Position numbers and translations under genes: made by a program
Notes under the pieces: generated by a model
What the model was told of the DNA's origin: nothing
Databases searched by the model: none
What the model saw: only the letters and a program-made list of their open reading frames with translations
Origin: an uncultured Eubacteriales bacterium
GTDB lineage: Bacteria > Bacillota > Clostridia > Oscillospirales > Acutalibacteraceae
DNA: 5,522 bases
Direction of reading: 5' to 3'
Assembly (NCBI GenBank): GCA_900313125.1
Contig: OMPZ01000277.1
Location: 1 to 5,522, forward strand
Shown here: positions 1 to 4,490 of the stretch, in pieces
How the letters are laid out: each line of letters opens with the position of its first letter
Position numbering within the stretch: the stretch's first letter is position 1

Positions 1-189
1 GAGAAGAAGGCTCAGCTCGAAGCTCTCAGCGAGGAGATCGTCATTCAGGAGGTCAAAAACGACGAAATGAAGCAAGTCAACGAATACGACGATTCGGAGA
101 ATGACGCGTATATCGAGCGTGTCGCACGCGAGGAGTTTGACTACTCAAAGCAGGGCGAGCGCGTTTTCATTAATGTTGCGGGCGAGTGA
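1..189 (+). CDS. divIC: DivIC/FtsB-family septum formation protein, C-terminal fragment
   Basis: This is the last 62 codons of a gene that begins before the window; frame 1 is open from base 1 to a TGA at 187-189. DivIC/FtsB proteins are small bitopic membrane proteins of the divisome: one N-terminal helix, then an extracytoplasmic coiled coil that pairs with FtsL and DivIB/FtsQ. The visible part starts with a charged, heptad-like stretch (residues 1-30 of the fragment, rich in E, K and L). It ends with the family's characteristic tail: YIERVAREEFDYSKQGE followed by a short hydrophobic VFIN. The membrane helix lies outside the window. The S1-domain gene that follows 75 bases later supports the call, because divIC-yabR is a conserved Firmicute order. 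The assignment rests on the tail motif and neighbourhood; the name could equally be given as ftsB-like. Confidence 0.8.
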   Translation, partial: EKKAQLEALSEEIVIQEVKNDEMKQVNEYDDSENDAYIERVAREEFDYSKQGERVFINVAGE

Positions 190-245
190 ATTTGACGGCG
201 GATCAATCATTACAGAGAGCCGAAAGGTTAGTTGGGTGAGTATTG

Positions 246-253
246 AAGGGGAG
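246..253 (+). promoter_or_regulatory. Ribosome binding site of the S1-domain gene
   Basis: AAGGGGAG lies 11 bases upstream of the ATG at 265. It fixes that ATG as the start, and the protein then begins directly with the S1 domain (MQIEVGSILEGKV). Confidence 0.7.
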
Positions 254-264
254 CAAGTTATTGT

Positions 265-783
265 ATGCAGATTGAAGTTGGGAGTATTTTAGAAGGCAAG
301 GTCACCGGGATTACGAAATTCGGTGCTTTTGTAGACCTGCCTGAGGGCAAGTCCGGCATGGTGCACATTTCGGAGATATCCAACACTTATGTTGAGAACG
401 TGTCTGATTTTCTGACAATGGGTCAGGAGGTCAAGGTGAAGGTAATCAACATAAACGAGAACGGCAAGATCGGTCTCTCTATCAAAAAGCTTGCCGAAAA
501 CGGTGACAGCAAGCCGAGCGGTGAGCGCAGAGAGCGCGGTCACGGCGGACGCTGTGACAAACGTCCGAACCAGCGCCGTGACGACAGACCTCAGCGCAGC
601 GAGAGAAATTCCCAGTCGAGTATGAAAAGCGCAAATGCACCCGGAGATTTCGTATGGCAGAAGTCTGCCGGCCCCTCGTCCTTCGAGGATATGATGACAA
701 AGTTCAAGCAGCAGAGCGACGAGAAAATGTCCTCGCTCAAAAAGAACGGCGACATCGCGCCGAGGAGACCGAGAAGAAAGTAA
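265..783 (+). CDS. yabR: S1 RNA-binding domain protein with basic C-terminal tail (YabR-like)
   Basis: A 172-residue protein. Residues 3-74 form one S1 (OB-fold) RNA-binding domain, with the typical features VGSILEGKVTGITKFGAFVDL, the GMVHISEIS strand, VGQEVKVKV-like TMGQEVKVKV and the closing GKIGLSIKK. From about residue 80 to 118 the chain is low-complexity and rich in Arg, Lys, Asp, Ser and Gln, so probably disordered and able to contact RNA. It ends with a helix-forming segment (SFEDMMTKFKQQSDEKMSSLKK, residues 139-160) and a basic RRPRRK terminus; clostridial single-S1 proteins typically carry such a tail. Single-S1 proteins of this kind (YabR, general stress protein 13) are thought to associate with ribosomes or RNA; the exact role is not settled. 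It follows divIC and is followed by a terminator. The symbol rests on the divIC context; a YugI/GSP13 relationship is the alternative. Confidence 0.85.
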   Translation: MQIEVGSILEGKVTGITKFGAFVDLPEGKSGMVHISEISNTYVENVSDFLTMGQEVKVKVININENGKIGLSIKKLAENGDSKPSGERRERGHGGRCDKRPNQRRDDRPQRSERNSQSSMKSANAPGDFVWQKSAGPSSFEDMMTKFKQQSDEKMSSLKKNGDIAPRRPRRK

Positions 784-795
784 TACATAAAAAAT

Positions 796-828
796 AAGCG
801 CAGTCGGAAGCTATCCGGCTGCGCTTTT
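796..828 (+). terminator. Bidirectional rho-independent terminator between convergent genes
   Basis: An 11-base-pair stem (798-808 with 814-824, one G-T wobble) encloses a five-base loop. An extra AA/TT pair extends the stem at 796-797 with 825-826. On the plus strand it is followed by TTTTGTGTTG. On the minus strand the same hairpin is followed by TTATTTTTTAT (the complement of 787-797). It lies between the plus-strand S1 gene ending at 783 and the minus-strand operon ending at 843, so it probably terminates both transcripts. Confidence 0.88.
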
Positions 829-842
829 GTGTTGTTAAAACC

Positions 843-1658
843 TTACATAAATGCTACGGCGTATATCAAGAGTGCTGTTATCGCAAGGAAGCATATACCC
901 AGAGCGAGCGACGCGCCAACGTCCTTGTATTCGACAAGACCGCCTTTCTTTTTATCGGCGAGCAGAGTCTCGAACTTGCCCTTTTTTGGCGGTTCCTCGC
1001 GTCCTAATTTGCTTTGCACCGTGTGTTCAAAGCCGCCGAGGTCGTATTTATAAATGGGGTAGTAGGTGTATCGGACAGTCTCATTGTGCCGTTTCGCTTT
1101 CCTGACGATGTCGGCGATCTCTGCGCGTACCTTCGTCACTCTCGATCCTCTCAAATGGCGGAAGGCGTTGACCGAATAGACGATAAACCCGACCCCGAAC
1201 GACGCGAACGCCAAGGCAAGCACCACAGCGATAGCTTCGGCTGTGTGGGCTATGATGATACCGCCAAGCTGTGTCAGGCGAAAGAAAAGGTTGAGCAGCA
1301 AAAACAGCACGCCGACCGAAAACGCCGTTATGGAATGTGCGCGCAGCACGCTCCTGATATCGCGCTTGCGAAAAACAAGATCTCTCCTCGGGTAGTAGTA
1401 GCAGTTGAGAACCTGCCCCTTCTGGCAGAATGTGCTCGTCTCGATCACGGCGCTGCGGTAATTTCCGTCAAGCTCAAAGTCGATCTCCGTTTCCCAGTAC
1501 TCCCTTATCAGGTAGCCGTCCTCACGCGCGCTGATCTTTTGGCTCGAGCTTACGCTGCAGCTAACATTCCTGCACGAATGAAAAACGGTCAGCACCGAAA
1601 CGATCTCAAAAAAGACCAGCAAAAAGCTTGCCACCATGATAATAGTTGAAATTATCAT
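843..1658 (-). CDS. Four-helix membrane protein with two DUF3592-like halves
   Basis: A 271-residue integral membrane protein of unknown function, last gene of the operon. Hydrophobic helices are visible at about residues 3-25, 107-127, 140-165 and 249-270. They bracket two soluble segments (about 27-106 and 168-248). Both segments have the look of DUF3592: an extended-strand stretch with aromatic residues (WETEIDFELDG in the first, YYPIYKYDLGGFEHTV in the second), then a turn with G or K residues, then a strand with Y and charged residues (NCYYYPRRDL and GLVEYKDV). The layout is therefore helix-domain-helix twice, suggesting internal duplication. The start is fixed by AAGGAG (complement of 1669-1674) ten bases before the ATG; that Shine-Dalgarno overlaps the TAA of the deaminase gene, so the two genes are probably translationally coupled. 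The DUF3592 relationship is my reading of the pattern, not a profile match. Confidence 0.75.
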   Translation of the reverse strand: MIISTIIMVASFLLVFFEIVSVLTVFHSCRNVSCSVSSSQKISAREDGYLIREYWETEIDFELDGNYRSAVIETSTFCQKGQVLNCYYYPRRDLVFRKRDIRSVLRAHSITAFSVGVLFLLLNLFFRLTQLGGIIIAHTAEAIAVVLALAFASFGVGFIVYSVNAFRHLRGSRVTKVRAEIADIVRKAKRHNETVRYTYYPIYKYDLGGFEHTVQSKLGREEPPKKGKFETLLADKKKGGLVEYKDVGASLALGICFLAITALLIYAVAFM

Positions 1659-1672
1659 AATGATAATGCTCC

Positions 1673-2155
1673 TTACTCAATATTGTAATCTATCGAAAGA
1701 GTTTTCAGCGACGGCTTTAGCTGCCGCGTTGAAACGCCCGCCGACGCGAGCATTCTCCTCGATGTGCGCGTACTCGGCGTATTGGCGTATTTATCGGAGA
1801 GGAAAACTACCTCCTTGATCCCCGACTGAATTATCGCCTTTGCGCACTCATTGCAGGGGAATAGCGACACATAAAGCCGCGCACCTCTCAGGCTGCGCCC
1901 CGTTGCGTTGAGGATCGTATTCAGCTCCGCGTGTACGACGTACTGATACTTCGTGTCAGCGCCCTCGCGCGCCCATGAATACTCGTCGTCCGAGCAGCCT
2001 ATGGGCAGCCCGTTGTACCCGGTCGAGATAATGATATTGTTATCATCAACGATACACGCGCCGACCTGAGTATTGGGGTCTTTGCTTCGCTTGGCAGCGA
2101 GCAGGGCAACGCCCATGAAATACTCGTCCCATGAGATATAGTCAGTTCTTTTCAT
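1673..2155 (-). CDS. comEB: Deoxycytidylate (dCMP) deaminase
   Basis: A 160-residue cytosolic zinc enzyme that converts dCMP to dUMP, the substrate of thymidylate synthase. The cytidine/deoxycytidylate deaminase fold is clear: the HAE motif (VVHAELN, His75 zinc ligand and Glu77 proton shuttle) and PCNEC (Pro100, Cys101 and Cys104, the other two ligands). GYNGLP at 46-51 and LYVSLFPCNECAKAIIQSGIKEVV are typical of dCMP deaminases rather than cytidine deaminase or riboflavin-type deaminases. The length is normal for the family. The start is the ATG at 2155, eight bases after AGGGAG (complement of 2164-2169), whose sequence overlaps the TAG stop of the upstream 72-residue gene. In Bacillus the homologue is ComEB, found in the competence comE operon; here it is in a t6A/pentose operon, so competence should not be inferred. 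Confidence 0.93.
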   Translation of the reverse strand: MKRTDYISWDEYFMGVALLAAKRSKDPNTQVGACIVDDNNIIISTGYNGLPIGCSDDEYSWAREGADTKYQYVVHAELNTILNATGRSLRGARLYVSLFPCNECAKAIIQSGIKEVVFLSDKYANTPSTRTSRRMLASAGVSTRQLKPSLKTLSIDYNIE

Positions 2156-2167
2156 AAGTCACACTCC

Positions 2168-2386
2168 CTAAAAGGATAGTATACCTTCAACCGGCCGCAC
2201 AGCCATAAAAACCGTAAATGCAAGCGTGGCGATTACCGAGCAGGCTGCGCCGACGTAAAATCGTTTCGCCGTTTTCAGAAGACTCTCGTCTTTTGTTTTC
2301 TCAAAGTGATCCATTTTATCGCGGTACAGCATAAAAAGCTGAATATCGGCGATCAATAATAAAGCGAAAATAAACACCGATATCAT
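2168..2386 (-). CDS. Small two-helix membrane protein, unknown function
   Basis: A 72-residue protein with two predicted membrane helices, residues 2-20 (ISVFIFALLLIADIQLFML) and about 44-64 (YVGAACSVIATLAFTVFMAV). They are joined by a polar, charged linker of about 23 residues rich in K, D and E (YRDKMDHFEKTKDESLLKTAKR). By the positive-inside tendency the linker is probably cytoplasmic and both ends outside. GGGGAG (2393-2398 on the complement) lies close upstream of the ATG at 2386, and the gene begins 16 bases after the rpiB stop. The reading frame is supported by its ribosome binding site and by its tight fit between two real genes. I do not recognise a family. Confidence 0.7.
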   Translation of the reverse strand: MISVFIFALLLIADIQLFMLYRDKMDHFEKTKDESLLKTAKRFYVGAACSVIATLAFTVFMAVRPVEGILSF

Positions 2387-2402
2387 TTGTCGATCTCCCC
2401 GA

Positions 2403-2852
2403 TCAAAGCTCTTCGCCGTTCTCTATAGCCGCTATCTGAGCGATACGGCGCTCGTGGCGGCCGCCCTCAAATTCCGTATTGAGAAAGATATCGGTGAACT
2501 TAACGGCCTGCTCGGGCGTGATAACTCTGCCGCCCATAGCGAGGATATTCGCGTCGTTGTGGCGTCTTGTCATCTCGGCGCAGAACTCGTTCGTAACAAC
2601 GGCGGCTCTGATGCCCTTGACCTTATTAGCGGCGATCGAAATGCCGATGCCCGTGCCGCAGCAGAGAACGCCCTTGTCGAACTCGCCTGAAGCTACGCCG
2701 TCAGCTACCTTCTTAGCGTAGATCGCGTAATCTACCGACTCCTCCGAGTAGCAGCCGAAGTCCTTGTACTCGATGCCGTTTTCCTCAAAATACTTGATGA
2801 TAGCCGTCTTAAGGCAGAATCCGCCGTGATCGGCTCCTATTGCTATTTTCAT
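2403..2852 (-). CDS. rpiB: Ribose-5-phosphate isomerase B
   Basis: A 149-residue RpiB/LacAB-type sugar-phosphate isomerase that interconverts ribose-5-phosphate and ribulose-5-phosphate in the pentose phosphate pathway. Visible family features are the N-terminal IGADHGG (Asp8-His9), the catalytic-base cysteine in CCGTGIGISIAANK (Cys65), His98 in RRHNDANILAMGGR, and the phosphate-binding GGRHERR (Arg132, His133) near the C-terminus. The Cys65/His98 pair and the high overall match favour RpiB over the LacA/LacB galactose-6-phosphate isomerase subunits. The reading frame is open 16 codons further upstream, but the true start is the ATG at 2852: AGGAGG (complement of 2860-2865) is seven bases before it and the protein then begins MKIAIGADHGG. 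It follows tsaB after 54 bases. Confidence 0.94.
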   Translation of the reverse strand: MKIAIGADHGGFCLKTAIIKYFEENGIEYKDFGCYSEESVDYAIYAKKVADGVASGEFDKGVLCCGTGIGISIAANKVKGIRAAVVTNEFCAEMTRRHNDANILAMGGRVITPEQAVKFTDIFLNTEFEGGRHERRIAQIAAIENGEEL

Positions 2853-2859
2853 GATCGTA

Positions 2860-2865
2860 CCTCCT
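2860..2865 (-). promoter_or_regulatory. Ribosome binding site of rpiB that decides its start
   Basis: A perfect AGGAGG on the complement, seven bases before the ATG at 2852. It rules out the longer reading frame starting at 2900. Confidence 0.85.
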
Positions 2866-2873
2866 GAATTTGG

Positions 2874-2887
2874 ATATTTATAAATAT
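2874..2887. repeat. 14-base perfect AT palindrome in the tsaB-rpiB gap
   Basis: ATATTTATAAATAT is its own reverse complement. It lies in the only gap longer than 20 bases in the operon, overlapping the weak promoter candidate. It may be an operator or simply AT-rich spacer. Confidence 0.4.
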
Positions 2888-2910
2888 GGCGCGAATACAA
2901 GCGCTGTCAG
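2881..2910 (-). promoter_or_regulatory. Weak candidate internal promoter upstream of rpiB
   Basis: On the minus strand CTGACA (complement of 2905-2910) is followed after 18 bases by TATTTA (complement of 2881-2886) in the tsaB-rpiB gap. The matches are partial and the -35 overlaps the tsaB stop codon. It could give rpiB and the genes after it some independent expression, but chance is a good alternative. Confidence 0.25.
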
Positions 2911-3635
2911 GCGATTGTATCTGCGGCAGTATTGTTTGACTTATTCTTTGCGATAAGCTCTCTCTGCGCCTGAGGAAGTCTCAGGTACTGCGGCATGAGC
3001 TTGTCGGGGTCGGTCGTTTTGCCTTCCCGAATAAGCTTCTCGGCGGCAAACGCCGTTGATGACGCGCGCTGATAACGCACATTTTCAGCCGCGATATGAA
3101 GGTCGCAGGCGATACCCTGCATTTTCGAGAAACAAAGCTTAGCTCCGTCGCCGACAAGAACGACTTTTTTGCCGATCGTTTCAAGCTCCTTTGAAAGCTC
3201 GTCGATAGTCAGCGCGCGGTCGTCGCAGAGCCGAACGGGTATATTGCCCGAAACGTCGAACAGCGCGTTATACACCTGATTGCAGCGTGCGTCCATAACG
3301 CAGCAGACGGCCGTGCCTGGCTCGCTCAGGTTATACGCCATAGCTTCAAGCGTAGATACGGCAGCGCATGGCTTGCCGAGCGCATACGCCATACCCTTTA
3401 TGGCGGCGATGCCGATACGCAGCCCGGTAAACGAGCCGGGACCTGTATTTACAGCGAAATAATCTATATCGGCAAGCTCAAGATGCACGCTGCGGAGAAC
3501 AGCGTCTGTCATCGGCATGAGCGTTTCGCTGTGCGTAAGCATTGTATTGATGAAAAATTCACCCTTTATCTCGCCGTCCTCGGTAACTGCGACCGAAGCG
3601 GCTTTTGCCGAAGTGTCGATTGCGAGTATTTTCAT
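2907..3635 (-). CDS. tsaB: t6A tRNA-modification protein TsaB
   Basis: A 242-residue protein of the TsaB/YeaZ family: an ASKHA-fold, Kae1-like scaffold that dimerises with TsaD. With TsaE it transfers the threonylcarbamoyl group to A37 of ANN-decoding tRNAs. It has MKILAIDTSAKAASVAV at the N-terminus, a central HSETLMPMTDAVL, the signature NTGPGSFTGLRIGIAAIKGMA (residues 63-83) and the late PQYLRLPQAQRE (215-226). The N-terminal half is strongly conserved and the C-terminal half more variable, as usual for the family. The final 14 residues form a polar tail. The start codon overlaps the tsaE stop (ATGA, 3632-3635), with GAGGGG eight bases before the ATG, so it is translationally coupled. In many Firmicutes rimI comes next; here rpiB does. 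Confidence 0.93.
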   Translation of the reverse strand: MKILAIDTSAKAASVAVTEDGEIKGEFFINTMLTHSETLMPMTDAVLRSVHLELADIDYFAVNTGPGSFTGLRIGIAAIKGMAYALGKPCAAVSTLEAMAYNLSEPGTAVCCVMDARCNQVYNALFDVSGNIPVRLCDDRALTIDELSKELETIGKKVVLVGDGAKLCFSKMQGIACDLHIAAENVRYQRASSTAFAAEKLIREGKTTDPDKLMPQYLRLPQAQRELIAKNKSNNTAADTIA

Positions 3636-4054
3636 ATATTCAGCCCCTCGATCTCAAAGATCCTTTCTGTCTCGCTCTCGCCGGGCTTGATATCAATTCT
3701 GACAAAGCCCTCGGGAAGAGCGTTCTCGATATTTTCGCTCCACTCAATAATTATCACGCCCGTATCAAGGTAATCGAAAAAGCCCGTGGAATAGAGATCC
3801 CCCCAGCTTGTGATCCTGTACATATCGAAGTGATAGATATTGAATTTAGCCTTATATTCGTTGACGATAGCAAATGTCGGACTGGAAACGTCGTCCTCGC
3901 TGCCGAGAGCCTGAGCTACGGCGCGCGTCAGCGTAGTTTTACCCATTCCGAGACCGCCGAAAAAGGCGATGACCTCTCTGCCCGTGAGCGCGTCGGCGAT
4001 GCGTTTGCCGAGCTGTTCGGTCTCCTTCGTATCGTTTGTTTTGATTACTGTCAT
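3632..4054 (-). CDS. tsaE: t6A tRNA-modification ATPase TsaE
   Basis: A 140-residue P-loop ATPase that works with TsaB and TsaD to make t6A at tRNA position 37. The Walker A loop is GGLGMGKTT (residues 33-41, Lys39, Thr40). Later family motifs are SPTFAIVNEY (58-67), the YHFDMYR block (74-80) carrying the metal-binding acid, and IIIEWSENI (101-109). The second Walker A residue is Gly where many homologues have Asp (GDLGAGKT). I chose the ATG at 4054. It gives the usual family N-terminus (MTVIKTNDTKETEQLG) and has AAAGAGG just upstream, although only five bases away. Longer starts are in frame: ATG 4081 and GTG 4099. The promoter places the RNA start near 4100, so GTG 4099 would be leaderless and is unlikely; ATG 4081 has GGTGGGGG upstream and cannot be excluded. 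First gene of the operon, overlapping tsaB by four bases. Confidence 0.92.
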   Translation of the reverse strand: MTVIKTNDTKETEQLGKRIADALTGREVIAFFGGLGMGKTTLTRAVAQALGSEDDVSSPTFAIVNEYKAKFNIYHFDMYRITSWGDLYSTGFFDYLDTGVIIIEWSENIENALPEGFVRIDIKPGESETERIFEIEGLNI

Positions 4055-4083
4055 AGCAGCCTCTTTCCCCGGGGATAACATTT

Positions 4084-4114
4084 TTGAAAATACCCCCACC
4101 TAACAGATTATAAC
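4084..4114 (+). promoter_or_regulatory. Possible opposing plus-strand promoter in the tsaE leader
   Basis: TTGAAA (4084-4089) precedes GATTAT at 4106-4111 (16-base spacer) or TATAAC at 4109-4114 (19-base spacer). It overlaps the tsaE promoter on the opposite strand. If used, it would start an RNA near 4120 that reads through the hairpins at 4148-4235. The -10 match is imperfect, so this is a weak call. Confidence 0.25.
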
Positions 4115-4135
4115 ACACTTCCCAAATAATTTCAA
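4107..4135 (-). promoter_or_regulatory. Sigma-A promoter of the tsaE operon
   Basis: On the minus strand TTGAAA (complement of 4130-4135) and a perfect TATAAT (complement of 4107-4112) are separated by exactly 17 bases. The predicted RNA start is a G near 4100, giving a leader of about 46 bases before the ATG at 4054. It is the obvious promoter for all six minus-strand genes, since the downstream gaps are short. Confidence 0.85.
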
Positions 4136-4142
4136 CACTCAT

Positions 4143-4246
4143 CGGCGGCGCCCAAGCGGGCGCGGGCAATTGCGCGGTTTTAGTTTGATTAAGGCGCGAC
4201 TTCTTCGCCGCGCGGCTCGGCGCGTCCAACGCGCCTACTTTGTTTT
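4143..4246 (+). other. Hairpin-rich GC segment ending in terminator-like stem; candidate small RNA or relic repeat
   Basis: This non-coding stretch upstream of the tsaE promoter is much richer in G and C than its AT-rich flanks. It contains three visible stems: GCGCCC/GGGCGC with an AAGC loop (4148-4163); GCGCGG (4172-4177) with CCGCGC (4208-4213), which can enclose a smaller GGCG/CGCC stem (4193-4196 with 4206-4209); and GGCGCGT/ACGCGCC with a CCA loop (4219-4235). The last is followed by TACTTTGTTTT, so it resembles a plus-strand terminator, yet no plus-strand gene lies before it. A short RNA starting near 4120 and ending near 4246 would account for the layout. A decayed dispersed repeat is equally possible. 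No coding frame is convincing. Confidence 0.35.
4219..4246 (+). terminator. Orphan terminator-like hairpin
   Basis: A seven-base-pair all-GC-but-one stem (4219-4225 with 4229-4235) with a three-base loop is followed by TACTTTGTTTT. The T-run is interrupted, so termination may be weak. On the minus strand no T-run follows, so it would only act on plus-strand RNA. Confidence 0.4.
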
Positions 4247-4272
4247 GAATGCGTAGCAGATGTTGTTATACT
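4245..4272 (+). promoter_or_regulatory. Candidate distal promoter upstream of the MFS-like gene
   Basis: TTGAAT (4245-4250) and TATACT (4267-4272) are spaced by 16 bases. The RNA would start near 4279 and carry a leader of over 200 bases, including the GC-rich stretch 4283-4344, before the TTG start at 4491. Confidence 0.4.
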
Positions 4273-4278
4273 GATAAA

Positions 4279-4406
4279 TCTCGGCGGGATTTGCCTGTGT
4301 ACGTTCGGGCACCGACCGACGCGGCAGCGGAGACCCGCGCGGCGATAAAGTTGTGTTTTAAACTAACTACAACCGCGTAATTGAAAATAAATGTTGATCC
4401 GCTCTC
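4279..4406 (+). other. Non-coding divergent spacer, distal half
   Basis: No reading frame or known RNA family is recognisable here. The first part is GC-rich and can form CGCGG/CCGCG around a ten-base loop (about 4319-4339). The second part has GTTGT (4350-4354) opposite ACAAC (4369-4373), with CGCG flanks that could extend the pairing across a bulge. A run of seven T at 4411-4417 follows without a good stem before it. It is either leader RNA of the downstream gene or plain spacer. Confidence 0.3.
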
Positions 4407-4435
4407 TTGCTTTTTTTAATAAATAATGATAAAAT
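4407..4435 (+). promoter_or_regulatory. Proximal promoter of the MFS-like gene
   Basis: TTGCTT (4407-4412) and TAAAAT (4430-4435) are separated by 17 bases of AT-rich sequence. The RNA start would be near 4442, giving a leader of about 49 bases before the TTG at 4491. It is the better of the two plus-strand candidates for this gene. Confidence 0.6.
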
Positions 4436-4475
4436 ATTGTTAGAATAATACTATCGAAATAGTGAATTATATGCG

Positions 4476-4485
4476 AGGGGAGAGG
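4476..4485 (+). promoter_or_regulatory. Ribosome binding site deciding a TTG start
   Basis: AGGGGAGAGG offers GGGGAG eight bases, or GAGAGG five bases, before the TTG at 4491. The nearby ATG at 4471 lies in another frame and reaches a stop after seven codons, so TTG is the only sensible initiator. Confidence 0.75.
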
Positions 4486-4490
4486 ACGTT

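Noticed and set aside
192..216. Possible promoter between divIC and the S1 gene (TTGACG at 192-197)
   Set aside because: No acceptable -10 element lies 16-18 bases downstream; the S1 gene is more simply read as co-transcribed with divIC.
1014..1649. Plus-strand open frame of 211 codons
   Set aside because: It is antisense to the 271-residue membrane protein, which has a clear ribosome binding site and operon position. The antisense product is polar without a recognisable domain.
1673..2155. Competence (comE) operon reading of the deaminase gene
   Set aside because: No comEA or comEC is adjacent; the deaminase is in a tRNA-modification and pentose-phosphate operon, so only the enzyme activity is supported.
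2853..2900. Upstream extension of rpiB by 16 codons
   Set aside because: A perfect AGGAGG sits seven bases before the internal ATG at 2852, and RpiB proteins begin at MKIAIGADHGG.
3605..4078. Plus-strand open frame of 157 codons
   Set aside because: It is the shadow of tsaE, whose Walker A and other motifs are unmistakable on the minus strand.
3939..4229. Minus-strand open frame of 96 codons across the tsaE promoter
   Set aside because: It overlaps tsaE in another frame and runs through the promoter and GC hairpins, so it is not a credible gene.
4279..4440. Known structured RNA (RNase P, tmRNA, 6S, common riboswitch)
   Set aside because: I looked for their conserved sequence marks and did not see them; the segment can only be called unassigned spacer.
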